Shown: piece after piece, positions 50,494 to 57,304 of the stretch
Layout: every line of letters starts with the position of its first letter
How positions within the stretch are numbered: position 1 is the first letter of the stretch
Source: Hamadaea sp013361475
GTDB taxonomy: Bacteria; Actinomycetota; Actinomycetes; Mycobacteriales; Micromonosporaceae
Assembly: GCF_040654195.1 (NCBI RefSeq)
Contig: NZ_JBFAHM010000001.1
Coordinates: 372,001 to 436,000 of the forward strand
Direction of reading: 5' to 3'
Length of the DNA: 64,000 nucleotides
Position numbers and translations under genes: made by a program
The notes under the pieces: model-generated
What the model saw: only the letters and a program-made list of their open reading frames with translations
What the model was told of the DNA's origin: nothing
Databases searched by the model: none

Positions 50494-50558
50494 GATCATC
50501 GTCCTTGATCACCTCGGTGCGTGGGCAGAGCCGCAGGTCATCGCCTCGGGCGATGATC
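50494..50558. repeat. Island repeat D, copy 2
   Basis: GATCATCGTCCTTGATCACC continuing to GCAGGTCATCGCCTCGGG, related to 48384-48451. Its ends GATCATCG and CGATGATC form an inverted repeat. Confidence 0.65.
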
Positions 50559-50560
50559 TC

Positions 50561-52756
50561 CTAAAGCAGGAGCCCGGGACCGTCAATCACTCGCAGGTCG
50601 ATTCCGACCTCGTCGCAATGACCCTTCACTTCGTCCTTCACCTGCGAGTCAAGTTCCTCCAGGCAGATCATCAGGTGTGTATCCGCACCAACCGCCTTCG
50701 ACTTCGAGACATCTCGCCGATGATCCTGGCCAGCGAAGCCGGCTGCTGTGCTCTTCGCTTCGCCAGCAAAGAGCTGGGAGGCACGCCAGCCAAGAATGTC
50801 AAGGTCACCTAGAGGTGCGCCGCTCTGGTCGACATTGACGCCCGGCAGGAGGTAGCTGCCCTCTTCGCCTAACAAGCAGCTCGCGGCGAGGACCGCCACT
50901 CCACCGTTGAGGCTTACTCGTTGCAAAAGCGAGTTGAGGCGATAGTAGATCTCCGGCTCGCCCTGCGGTCCCCCCGCATAACGAGCTGCCGATCCGCAAC
51001 CACGGCATCTGGCCACCGGAGTGATGGCGCCGATCTCCTCGAACTCCTGTAGGGCACAGGTAGCACAATCAACCCGCCAACCTCGTAGGACCAGCCCGAC
51101 GCTTATCAGTTGCTCAAGTATCTTGGCGACCTCAGGCTTCTTAAGCTTGAGCTTCTGACACGGCGCAAGCGTTGCAATTTCGCCAAGAGTACGGAAGGAA
51201 ATTTTCTTTGAGGCGGAAAGTTCCAGCAGTTCCTTGACGCTATCGTCAGAGATTTCGCGCTTGTCGCGCATGTCAATTAGCGTCCGGCGCAGATCGCGAT
51301 CCGGCTCAGCGGTGAGCGCCGCTATCACGCCGTTGGCACCCCGGCTACGGAAGATCTTAGGATCGACTCCAGCGCTAAGAACACCCCTGATCTGCTGGCC
51401 CTTATCGTTTAGCACGTAATGAACGCCAGCGTCTAAACATGCGGCTTCGAGTACCTTCTCCGCACTAGGAACGCCGATAGTTAATGAGTATTGCGAATAA
51501 GGGAACGAGACGAGCTGCAATCTACCCTGTTCCCAAGTCGCATTTTGGTGATACAAATGCGCTACGGCGTTTCGCTGAGGCCCGACGATTTCGGGTGCGC
51601 TAATCCGGACGACGACGTGTCCAGATCCCATGAAGCCTGGGTTCCAGGCCAGCGGCGTCTTTGCCCGAAGCTCTGAGGTAGGGCGCTGCCAGGACATCGG
51701 AGCTTCATTCTGTGGGCCTGTAGACCTATCACGCATCCATCCATCCACCATATTGAACATGATGGCCGCAGCCAGTTGCCTGTCCGGGTCCGGCGGCTTT
51801 GAGAAGATGCGCTCTTTGACCTTTCGACTCGCGTAGTCCGAAACGCCGAGACCACGTGCAAGTTCACGTAGTTCCTCCGGCTCCTTGGCGAGTCCAACAA
51901 TCGTTAGATCTGGCTCGGTGCGTGACGTGGCCCGGACGCGCTCTAGCAGGGCATCGCGTACCAGCGGCTCCAATAGCACCTCAGACGATGTCAGAATCGT
52001 TGTCGACTCATCCCAAGCATTTGGCCGAATTGCTCGACAGTTCCAGAACCAAACCGCCTCATTGAAGTCTTCAGGGTCATCCATCACCCAGACAAGGCCC
52101 AATGTGGACATGAATGGTGAAACGATTACGGTGTCGACATCGTGAGCGGCTGTCGCTCGAAGGACCGTGGTGCCGCGAAGCTGAGCCAGAGCCAAGTCAG
52201 TTGGGGTGGTGTCAGTTCTGAGCATGACCCCGGCGTCCGCCCAAAGCTTTCGTTCATCATGGATTAGGACGTCGCCGACACCCGCCATGGTCAATAGCGT
52301 TCGCTCGACCGGTAGATCGAACGAGGTTCTTTGCAACTGGTCCTGCCCAATCGCGACTATTGGATGCGCGTTCCAGTACCGCCCGTCCTCAATCGGAGGG
52401 GCAGGCACCCTGTTGACAGCCTTTGCAGCTTCTTCGGTCCATGCCGATCGGTGGTCTTCATCGACAGTGAAGTCGACGTAGTCGATGACCTGCATCGACT
52501 GTGCAGCTTGTAGCCACAGGGGCCCGACCGACCCATCCTCCCGCACCGGCAGCAAGATGGATCGCACACCGCCCCAGATCGTTGCCGCGCAGGCCATCGC
52601 TTCGCCAAGTCTTGCAGTGTCACCCTCCCTGACGAGGAAAGCCCTTCGCTTCGGGGCTACCTGCACCTGCGCGAAAGTCGGTCCAATGAAGGTCTTGGAT
52701 TCGACGACAGTAAGCCGTTCGAACCCCGGTGTACGCACTGATTCGTCAAACTGCAC
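50561..52756 (-). CDS. Large unrecognised protein with zinc ribbon and PD-(D/E)XK nuclease-like C-terminus
   Basis: A 731-residue cytoplasmic protein, the main cargo of the tRNA-Pro island, with clearly lower GC and different codon use from its neighbours. I do not recognise the family. Residues about 1-330 form an alpha/beta region (AMACAATIWGGVRSILLPV near 55; TVIVSPFMSTLGLVWVMDDP near 210). A middle region is followed by a helical, winged-helix-like stretch (about 490-560, KEREISD/KELLELSASKKISFRTLGE type). A zinc ribbon follows with CATC (564-567) and CRGC (584-587). The C-terminus has the order of a PD-(D/E)XK nuclease: helix YYRLNSLLQRV, GDLDILGW (D651/D653), then FAGEAKS (E666-x-K668). 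ATG at 52756. A nuclease role, perhaps in defence, is inferred from domain and location. Confidence 0.75.
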   Translation of the reverse strand: MQFDESVRTPGFERLTVVESKTFIGPTFAQVQVAPKRRAFLVREGDTARLGEAMACAATIWGGVRSILLPVREDGSVGPLWLQAAQSMQVIDYVDFTVDEDHRSAWTEEAAKAVNRVPAPPIEDGRYWNAHPIVAIGQDQLQRTSFDLPVERTLLTMAGVGDVLIHDERKLWADAGVMLRTDTTPTDLALAQLRGTTVLRATAAHDVDTVIVSPFMSTLGLVWVMDDPEDFNEAVWFWNCRAIRPNAWDESTTILTSSEVLLEPLVRDALLERVRATSRTEPDLTIVGLAKEPEELRELARGLGVSDYASRKVKERIFSKPPDPDRQLAAAIMFNMVDGWMRDRSTGPQNEAPMSWQRPTSELRAKTPLAWNPGFMGSGHVVVRISAPEIVGPQRNAVAHLYHQNATWEQGRLQLVSFPYSQYSLTIGVPSAEKVLEAACLDAGVHYVLNDKGQQIRGVLSAGVDPKIFRSRGANGVIAALTAEPDRDLRRTLIDMRDKREISDDSVKELLELSASKKISFRTLGEIATLAPCQKLKLKKPEVAKILEQLISVGLVLRGWRVDCATCALQEFEEIGAITPVARCRGCGSAARYAGGPQGEPEIYYRLNSLLQRVSLNGGVAVLAASCLLGEEGSYLLPGVNVDQSGAPLGDLDILGWRASQLFAGEAKSTAAGFAGQDHRRDVSKSKAVGADTHLMICLEELDSQVKDEVKGHCDEVGIDLRVIDGPGLLL

Positions 52757-53016
52757 GTCTGGAGGTAATCATCACTTCTCGCCAGACGCAACGAACATGC
52801 TCCATTGACACCCGTCTGGTTTGACCACCAACCGTGGCATCCAGAGCGCGCCGCCTACCGTGGCAGCATGCATGCGCTGGCCGCGAGAGGCCCGGGCCGC
52901 AGCTTGCTGGCGAACGCGCCATTCGCACCGAGCGAAGCGCGTGCCTTGAAGACGTACAGAGTTCTCCCCGATGATCATGGACTGGCTTGTACGCTACGCC
53001 TGATGCGTCTGCGGCC

Positions 53017-53307
53017 CTAGCCCTGAAACCAGTCTCGCGGCCAACGGCCCTCAGTAACCGCGATACTTATGTCAACGGTCAGATCCAGCTTGTACAGCGG
53101 GACGTCGGGTTCCTGCGTTAGCTCCCCGATGTCGCCGCGCCAATTGGTTCCAAGAACAACCACGGCGTCATCGAGAGTCTCCAGCCACTCGGCCGCCTTG
53201 CGCAGAACTGCCGCCTCGGTCGGACCGGTGATCTCGACAAGGGCGTGTGGGTTCTCGTAGACCCTGATCCGTGTAGGACCATTCGGATCATTAGGTGGCT
53301 TGATCAT
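53017..53307 (-). CDS. Small island protein
   Basis: A 96-residue hypothetical protein, acidic, without signal peptide or membrane segment. It has an alpha/beta outline: TRIRVYENPHALVEITG, AAVLRKAAEWLETL, DAVVVLGTNWRGD, LYKLDLTVDISI. The only ATG start is at 53307; no strong ribosome site. No family recognised. It lies 260 bp from the 731-residue gene start (the gap shows no gene) and 30 bp from the next gene. Confidence 0.5.
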   Translation of the reverse strand: MIKPPNDPNGPTRIRVYENPHALVEITGPTEAAVLRKAAEWLETLDDAVVVLGTNWRGDIGELTQEPDVPLYKLDLTVDISIAVTEGRWPRDWFQG

Positions 53308-53337
53308 GACGGCACTATCGGCGAACGGCCCGATCCG

Positions 53338-53943
53338 TCACCGATGATCGTCGTTCTCATCGGCTGACACTGTTGGTGTAGGGCAATTGTGGAACTCGCG
53401 GAGCGGGTCCCTTGGGCCGCAGGGCAGCATCTCCCAGTTGCGGAAGCCTTCGCCCTCGCTCGGGTTGGGACTCGGCGTCGGACTTGGGCCCCTGCTGGGC
53501 AGGAGGCTCGGGTCGGTGACCTGACAGCTGTGCCCGTAGCGGTAGGCGGCGCAGACGTCGGGGTGCGAGAAGTCGGCTATCCACCATCCGCCGTCGCCAT
53601 CCTGCCGGACTGTGAACGTCCACAGCGTCACGCCGAGGTTGGCGTTCCCCCAGTACGGGAAGACATCCAGCGGATAGGTCTCTTCGGCGATCACCTCGTA
53701 GACCAGCCTGCCGGGCTCAGCGGACACCTTGCCCGCCATCGCCAGGTCGTACCGGGTGCGCTGCCACTCCTTGCCCGGCGGTGGCGTCTCCCCGGGCACG
53801 GGCGCGTCGAGGACGGCCCGCACCTGCCGGACCCGGTCGAGGACAGCCGCGCGTTGCTTGCGATCCACGCTCGCGCCAATCTTCATCTCGCCTTCCTCGT
53901 TCTGCGGCTCGCGGTACTGCGAGAACGCAGACGAGAAGAACAA
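53338..53943 (-). CDS. Island hypothetical, probably exported; N-terminus possibly frameshifted
   Basis: A frame of up to 201 codons. The readable domain starts at KIGASVDRKQRAAVLDRVRQ and contains TRYDLAMAGKVS, WTFTVRQDGDGGWWIADFS and a Pro/Ser tail (SRGPSPTPSPNPS) with four cysteines. The first codons (MFFSSAFSQYREP) look unnatural, while a neighbouring frame just upstream (to 53986) encodes a hydrophobic segment, VAVTRLVLLVCVLAVPRAA. A one-base frameshift joining that segment to this domain would make a normal membrane-anchored protein. As it stands the gene may be broken. Function unknown. Confidence 0.45.
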   Translation of the reverse strand: MFFSSAFSQYREPQNEEGEMKIGASVDRKQRAAVLDRVRQVRAVLDAPVPGETPPPGKEWQRTRYDLAMAGKVSAEPGRLVYEVIAEETYPLDVFPYWGNANLGVTLWTFTVRQDGDGGWWIADFSHPDVCAAYRYGHSCQVTDPSLLPSRGPSPTPSPNPSEGEGFRNWEMLPCGPRDPLREFHNCPTPTVSADENDDHR

Positions 53944-54022
53944 GCCGTGTGACTGCCACGGCCTGCGATACGTATTCCGAGGTCACCGCTCATCGAATCG
54001 GATCGCCCACCAAGCAGGGCCG

Positions 54023-54685
54023 AAGCTCATCGACGTGGCGCGCCGTGCGGGCGTGTCCGCCGGCACAGTGTCCAACGTACTGAACCGTCCCGAGACGGTG
54101 CCCGACTCGACACGAGACAACGTGCGCGCCGCGATCGCCGATCTCGGCTACGTGCGCGGCAGACCAGCGGGGGAGCTGGCTGCGCACTGGCGTCGGTCAG
54201 GGTTCGCCACCTGGTTATTCAAGCCCGCTGCGACCGGCCGCTATCCGAAGCGCGCGGGCAAAGAGCCGTATCCGGTGCCGATCCGGGCCGATCCGTGGCC
54301 CGGCGTGCCAGTGCGCGGCCGCAACGCCCTTCAACGCGCGGATGCGTCCTGGCTACCGATCTCGCTGTGGCTCACTCCGCACGGATCGCGGCACAGCCAC
54401 AAGACGATCATGGACGGTTTCGGTACGCCGGACTCGCTCAAAGACGAGCGGATGAGCCACTTCGATGGCTCGGTGCAGGCGCGCTACTCGCACGTCATGG
54501 CGGCCATGCGTGAGCGTCTGATGGAAGACCTCACGGAGCTGTGGCTGGCGGCTCTAGCCGAGCGCGGGCGCTCAGCCCCGGCTCCCCAGTTGCTGTTCTG
54601 GACCGCTGCTGAGCCAACCGGAGCACGCTCCCGAGTGACCGATTCTCAAGACCTTCTCCCAGAATTCTCCCCGGGGAGATCTTGA
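54023..54685 (+). pseudogene. LacI-type HTH fused to C-terminal remnant of a tyrosine integrase
   Basis: The frame starts without a usable start codon inside a LacI helix-turn-helix (LIDVARRAGVSAGTVSNVLN, then DSTRDNVRAAIADLGYV) and continues directly into the last part of an actinobacterial integrative-element integrase: HWRRSGFATWLFKPAATG, SWLPISLWLTPHGSRHSHKT (catalytic H-x-x-R), DERMSHFDGSVQARYSHV (catalytic His and Tyr), then a basic helix. The first catalytic Arg and the Lys region are missing, so it cannot recombine DNA. It ends 58 bp from attR, where such integrases are encoded. It is most likely a deletion remnant of the element's integrase region. Confidence 0.75.
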
Positions 54686-54691
54686 AACGCA

Positions 54692-54728
54692 TCAGGGCCG
54701 GTCTCCCTTGCGGGAAGACCGGCCCTGA
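54692..54728 (-). terminator. Terminator after the complete tRNA-Pro
   Basis: TCAGGGCCGGTCTCCC pairs with GGG-A-AGACCGGCCCTGA around TTGC. It serves the intact tRNA-Pro and was evidently brought in by the island, the original hairpin being at 48305-48332. Confidence 0.8.
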
Positions 54729-54743
54729 ACTGCCGTTCTTACA

Positions 54744-54818
<75 letters not shown>

Positions 54819-54892
54819 ATGGCAACTCGGAAATAGTAGCGGACGCCCCCGCCCCCGCCAAACTGGGTATCCCCGTAAACCGCCGGGGCGGA

Positions 54893-55792
54893 TCAGCGGG
54901 GAATCAGCGTGAGGATCGAGGCCTCCGGCCGGCAGGCGAACCGGATCGGCGCTGTGGGGTGCGTACCGAGGCCCGCGCTCACGTGCAGCCACGCGTCGGT
55001 GCCGAGCCAGCGGTGCAGGCCCCGCGCCATGCTCCGGTCCAGGCCGCAGTTGGTCACCAGGGCGCCGACGCCGGGTACGCGTACCTGACCGCCGTGGGTG
55101 TGCCCGGCGAGGAGGAGGTCGCAGCCGTCGGCGGCCATCTCGTCGAGGACGCGGGGTTCCGGCGTGTGGCTGACGCCGATCGCGATCGCTGCCTCGGGCG
55201 TACGCCGGAAGCCGGTGTAGCTGTCGCGGTCGATGTGCGGATCGTCCACGCCGACCAGGTCGACGACCCGGCCGCCGGCTTTGATCGAGTCCCGGGCGTT
55301 GTTGAGGTCGCTCCAGCCCGCCGAGGTGAACAGCGCTCGAAGTTCCTCGTGGGGGAGTTCGACACCGTGCCGGTAGCTGTCGGCCCCGTCGACCTCCGGG
55401 TCGTGGCCGAAGTAGCTGAACGGGCTCTTCCAGACCGGGCCGGAGTAGTCGTTGGAGCCGAAGACGAACGCTCCCGGGTACGCCAGCAGCGGCTGCAGCG
55501 TCCGGCTGAGCGCCGGCAGCACCCCGGGGTGGCCCATGTTGTCCCCGGTGACGATCACCAGGTCCGGGTCGAGCCCGGCCAGCTGCGTGACCCAGCGTTG
55601 CTTGCGCGTCTGCCCGGGCGTCATGTGCAGATCCGACAGATGCAGGATGCGGAGCGGCTCCGCTTCCGGCGCGAGGACCGGCACGTCGAACCGGCGCAAC
55701 GTGAACATGTTGCGCTCGACCAGCGACGCGTACGCGAAGGTGGCCGCGCCCGCCACGACGGTCCCGGCGGCGATTTTCCCGAGCGAACCCAT
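54893..55792 (-). CDS. Metallophosphoesterase with N-terminal membrane anchor
   Basis: A 299-residue phosphoesterase of the calcineurin superfamily (YkuE-like). A membrane segment (IAAGTVVAGAATFAYASL) precedes the catalytic domain, whose metal motifs are HLSDLHMTPG (D-x-H), VTGDNMG (GDx), GSNDYSG in place of the usual GNH, and LLLAGHTHGGQVRVPGVG. The His-to-Asp change in the GNH motif occurs in many actinobacterial members. Substrate unknown. ATG at 55792, divergent from the YqeY gene. I recall the same gene near whiB4/ponA2 in mycobacteria. Confidence 0.85.
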   Translation of the reverse strand: MGSLGKIAAGTVVAGAATFAYASLVERNMFTLRRFDVPVLAPEAEPLRILHLSDLHMTPGQTRKQRWVTQLAGLDPDLVIVTGDNMGHPGVLPALSRTLQPLLAYPGAFVFGSNDYSGPVWKSPFSYFGHDPEVDGADSYRHGVELPHEELRALFTSAGWSDLNNARDSIKAGGRVVDLVGVDDPHIDRDSYTGFRRTPEAAIAIGVSHTPEPRVLDEMAADGCDLLLAGHTHGGQVRVPGVGALVTNCGLDRSMARGLHRWLGTDAWLHVSAGLGTHPTAPIRFACRPEASILTLIPR

Positions 55793-55817
55793 GCCCGTTA
55801 GCGTAGTTTCTTCGATC

Positions 55818-56273
55818 GTGAGCACGCTGAAGGACCGCCTGACGGCGGACATGCGGAATGCGATGAAGGCCCGCGACGAGACCGTCACCCGGACGCTGCG
55901 GATGGCCTTGGCCGCCATCGGCAACGCCGAGGTCGCCGGCAAGGTCAAGAAGGAGCTGACCGACAGCGAAGTGCTGACGGTGCTCACCAAGGAGGCGAAG
56001 AAGCGCGCCGAGGCGTCGGAGGCGTTCGCCGGAGCCGGTCGCGCTGAGCAGGCCGCCGCGGAGAAGGCCGAGGAAGCCGTCCTGCTGGCGTACCTTCCGC
56101 AGCAGCTCACGGACGACGAGCTGACCGCGGCCGTGACCGCCGCGCTCGCCGGCGGTGACTTCTCCGGCCCGGGCTCGATGGGGCCGGCCATGAAGGCCGC
56201 GCGTGCCGCGGTCGGCGACAAGGCCGACGGCGGGCGAGTGAGCGCTGAGGTGAAGCGGCAGCTCGGCCTGTAG
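55818..56273 (+). CDS. GatB/YqeY domain protein
   Basis: A 151-residue protein consisting of the YqeY domain, the tail domain of the amidotransferase subunit GatB found here alone. Conserved: LKDRLTADMRNAMKARDETVTRTLRMALAAI, VLTKEAKKRAEASEAFA, AYLPQQLTDDEL and the C-terminal ADGGRVSAEVKRQL. It may take part in tRNA-dependent amidation or have another function; the stand-alone protein has no settled role. GTG at 55818. It is followed by repeat C copy 2 between convergent genes. Confidence 0.88.
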   Translation: MSTLKDRLTADMRNAMKARDETVTRTLRMALAAIGNAEVAGKVKKELTDSEVLTVLTKEAKKRAEASEAFAGAGRAEQAAAEKAEEAVLLAYLPQQLTDDELTAAVTAALAGGDFSGPGSMGPAMKAARAAVGDKADGGRVSAEVKRQLGL

Positions 56274-56280
56274 GCCCGAG

Positions 56281-56363
56281 TTGATCAGTCCGTCGCGGAA
56301 TCGATCAGGACGCCGCGGACACGACACGCCGGTCGATCATGACCGATAGTTCATGATCGCGCA
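56281..56363. repeat. Repeat family C, copy 2
   Basis: Reverse-complement relative of 45289-45372: read on the minus strand it starts GCGCGATCATGAACTATCGG and includes ACCGGCGTGTCGTGTCC. It lies between yqeY and the wblA terminator. Confidence 0.85.
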
Positions 56364-56430
56364 GAAAAAGCCGGCGCGCGGAGGCGGTGCGGAAGCAGCG
56401 CGGGAGGCGCGGCGACCAAGAGGTGGGCAG

Positions 56431-56481
56431 AAAAAAACCGGCGGTGGGGGCTCGCCAGATGGCCCCCGCCGCCGGTTTTTC
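56431..56481. terminator. Bidirectional intrinsic terminator
   Basis: AAAAAAACCGGCGG-GGGGGC pairs with GCCCCC-CCGCCGGTTTTT. A and T runs at the two ends make it effective in both directions; it directly abuts the wblA stop. Confidence 0.9.
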
Positions 56482-56772
56482 TCACGCTGTGACCAGTTGC
56501 CTGGTGGTCTGCTCCTTGAGGGCGGTTTCGAACGTGCGGCGCCAGCTGATCACCTGTGGGTGGCGGCGGAGCAGCGCTCGCCGCTCACGCTCGGTCATCC
56601 CGCCCCACACGCCGAATTCGATGCGGTTGTCGAGTGCGTCTGCCAGGCACTCGTATCGCACCGGACAGCCCCGGCAGATGCGCTTCGCCACGTTCTGTTC
56701 CGCGCCCTGGACGAACAGTGCGTCCGGGTCCCCGTTCCGGCATGCAGCCATGCTGGGCCAGTCGGAATTCAT
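56482..56772 (-). CDS. WhiB-family iron-sulfur regulator, WblA/WhiB4 type
   Basis: A 96-residue Wbl protein. The four cluster-binding cysteines are at 11, 33, 36 and 42 (C-x21-C-x2-C-x5-C), followed by the turn GVWGGMTERERRALLRR. The stretch ALFVQGAEQN and CLADALDNRIEFGVWGG matches, from memory, the WblA (Streptomyces) / WhiB4 (mycobacteria) subgroup, and the divergent neighbour is a bifunctional PBP as in mycobacteria. Such proteins hold a 4Fe-4S cluster and act with the primary sigma factor in development and redox responses. ATG at 56772. Confidence 0.88.
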   Translation of the reverse strand: MNSDWPSMAACRNGDPDALFVQGAEQNVAKRICRGCPVRYECLADALDNRIEFGVWGGMTERERRALLRRHPQVISWRRTFETALKEQTTRQLVTA

Positions 56773-57304
56773 GCTCCACGTCCCCCCTTGCGTTCCCCCT
56801 CGCCGCCCTTTGGGGTTTCCGACGCTCTCCTGCCCCGCGCAGGGCAGGCGAACGCAGACCTCCTCCCCGTCTTTACCCCTCGACGGGCGGCATTGCTCGC
56901 CGGACCATCATGCTCCGTAGTCAGGCGATTACGCAATGTTGTCGGCAAAATCGCCTCAAACGGATTTTTCTGCGCGCTTCGCTCCGGCGTGCCATATGTG
57001 GATCTTCTTCAACTGGGACGGGCCGATCCCTCCGAAGGGGGACCGGGTGACGTTGCCGTGGGGCTGGGCAACCGCACACCGGGGATCGTGCGTCTTGACC
57101 AACGAAGCTGGGCACGATCGGTGTCGCTTTTCGCCCATCCCGAGCTGAGCAGCGCCTTGTTCCACGGCTGAGCAGCACCCGTCCCGGACCGGGCAGCGCC
57201 CCGTCCCAAGCTGAGCAGCGGCCCCACGCCGCTCCTCGTACACTGAGCCGACCGGAGGGAATACCCCGTTTCCCCCGTCATAGACCCCCAGGCGGTGAAG
57301 CCGG
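56773..57304. other. 532-bp divergent regulatory region between wblA and the PBP gene
   Basis: No gene that I can support. The part near wblA (56800-56960) is relatively AT-rich in places and probably carries its promoter. Before the PBP gene, GCTGAGCAGC or a close variant occurs four times with a period of about 22 bp (57144, 57167, 57188, 57210). Confidence 0.55.
57144..57219. repeat. Four degenerate 22-bp tandem repeats
   Basis: The shared core is GCTGAGCAGC with a C-rich spacer; the third copy reads CCGGGCAGC. Spacings are 23, 21 and 22 bp, two helical turns, about 85 bp before the PBP start. Confidence 0.6.

Noticed and set aside
54023..54180. Functional LacI-family repressor
   Set aside because: Only the DNA-binding start is present, it lacks a start codon, and the sugar-binding domain is replaced by integrase sequence.
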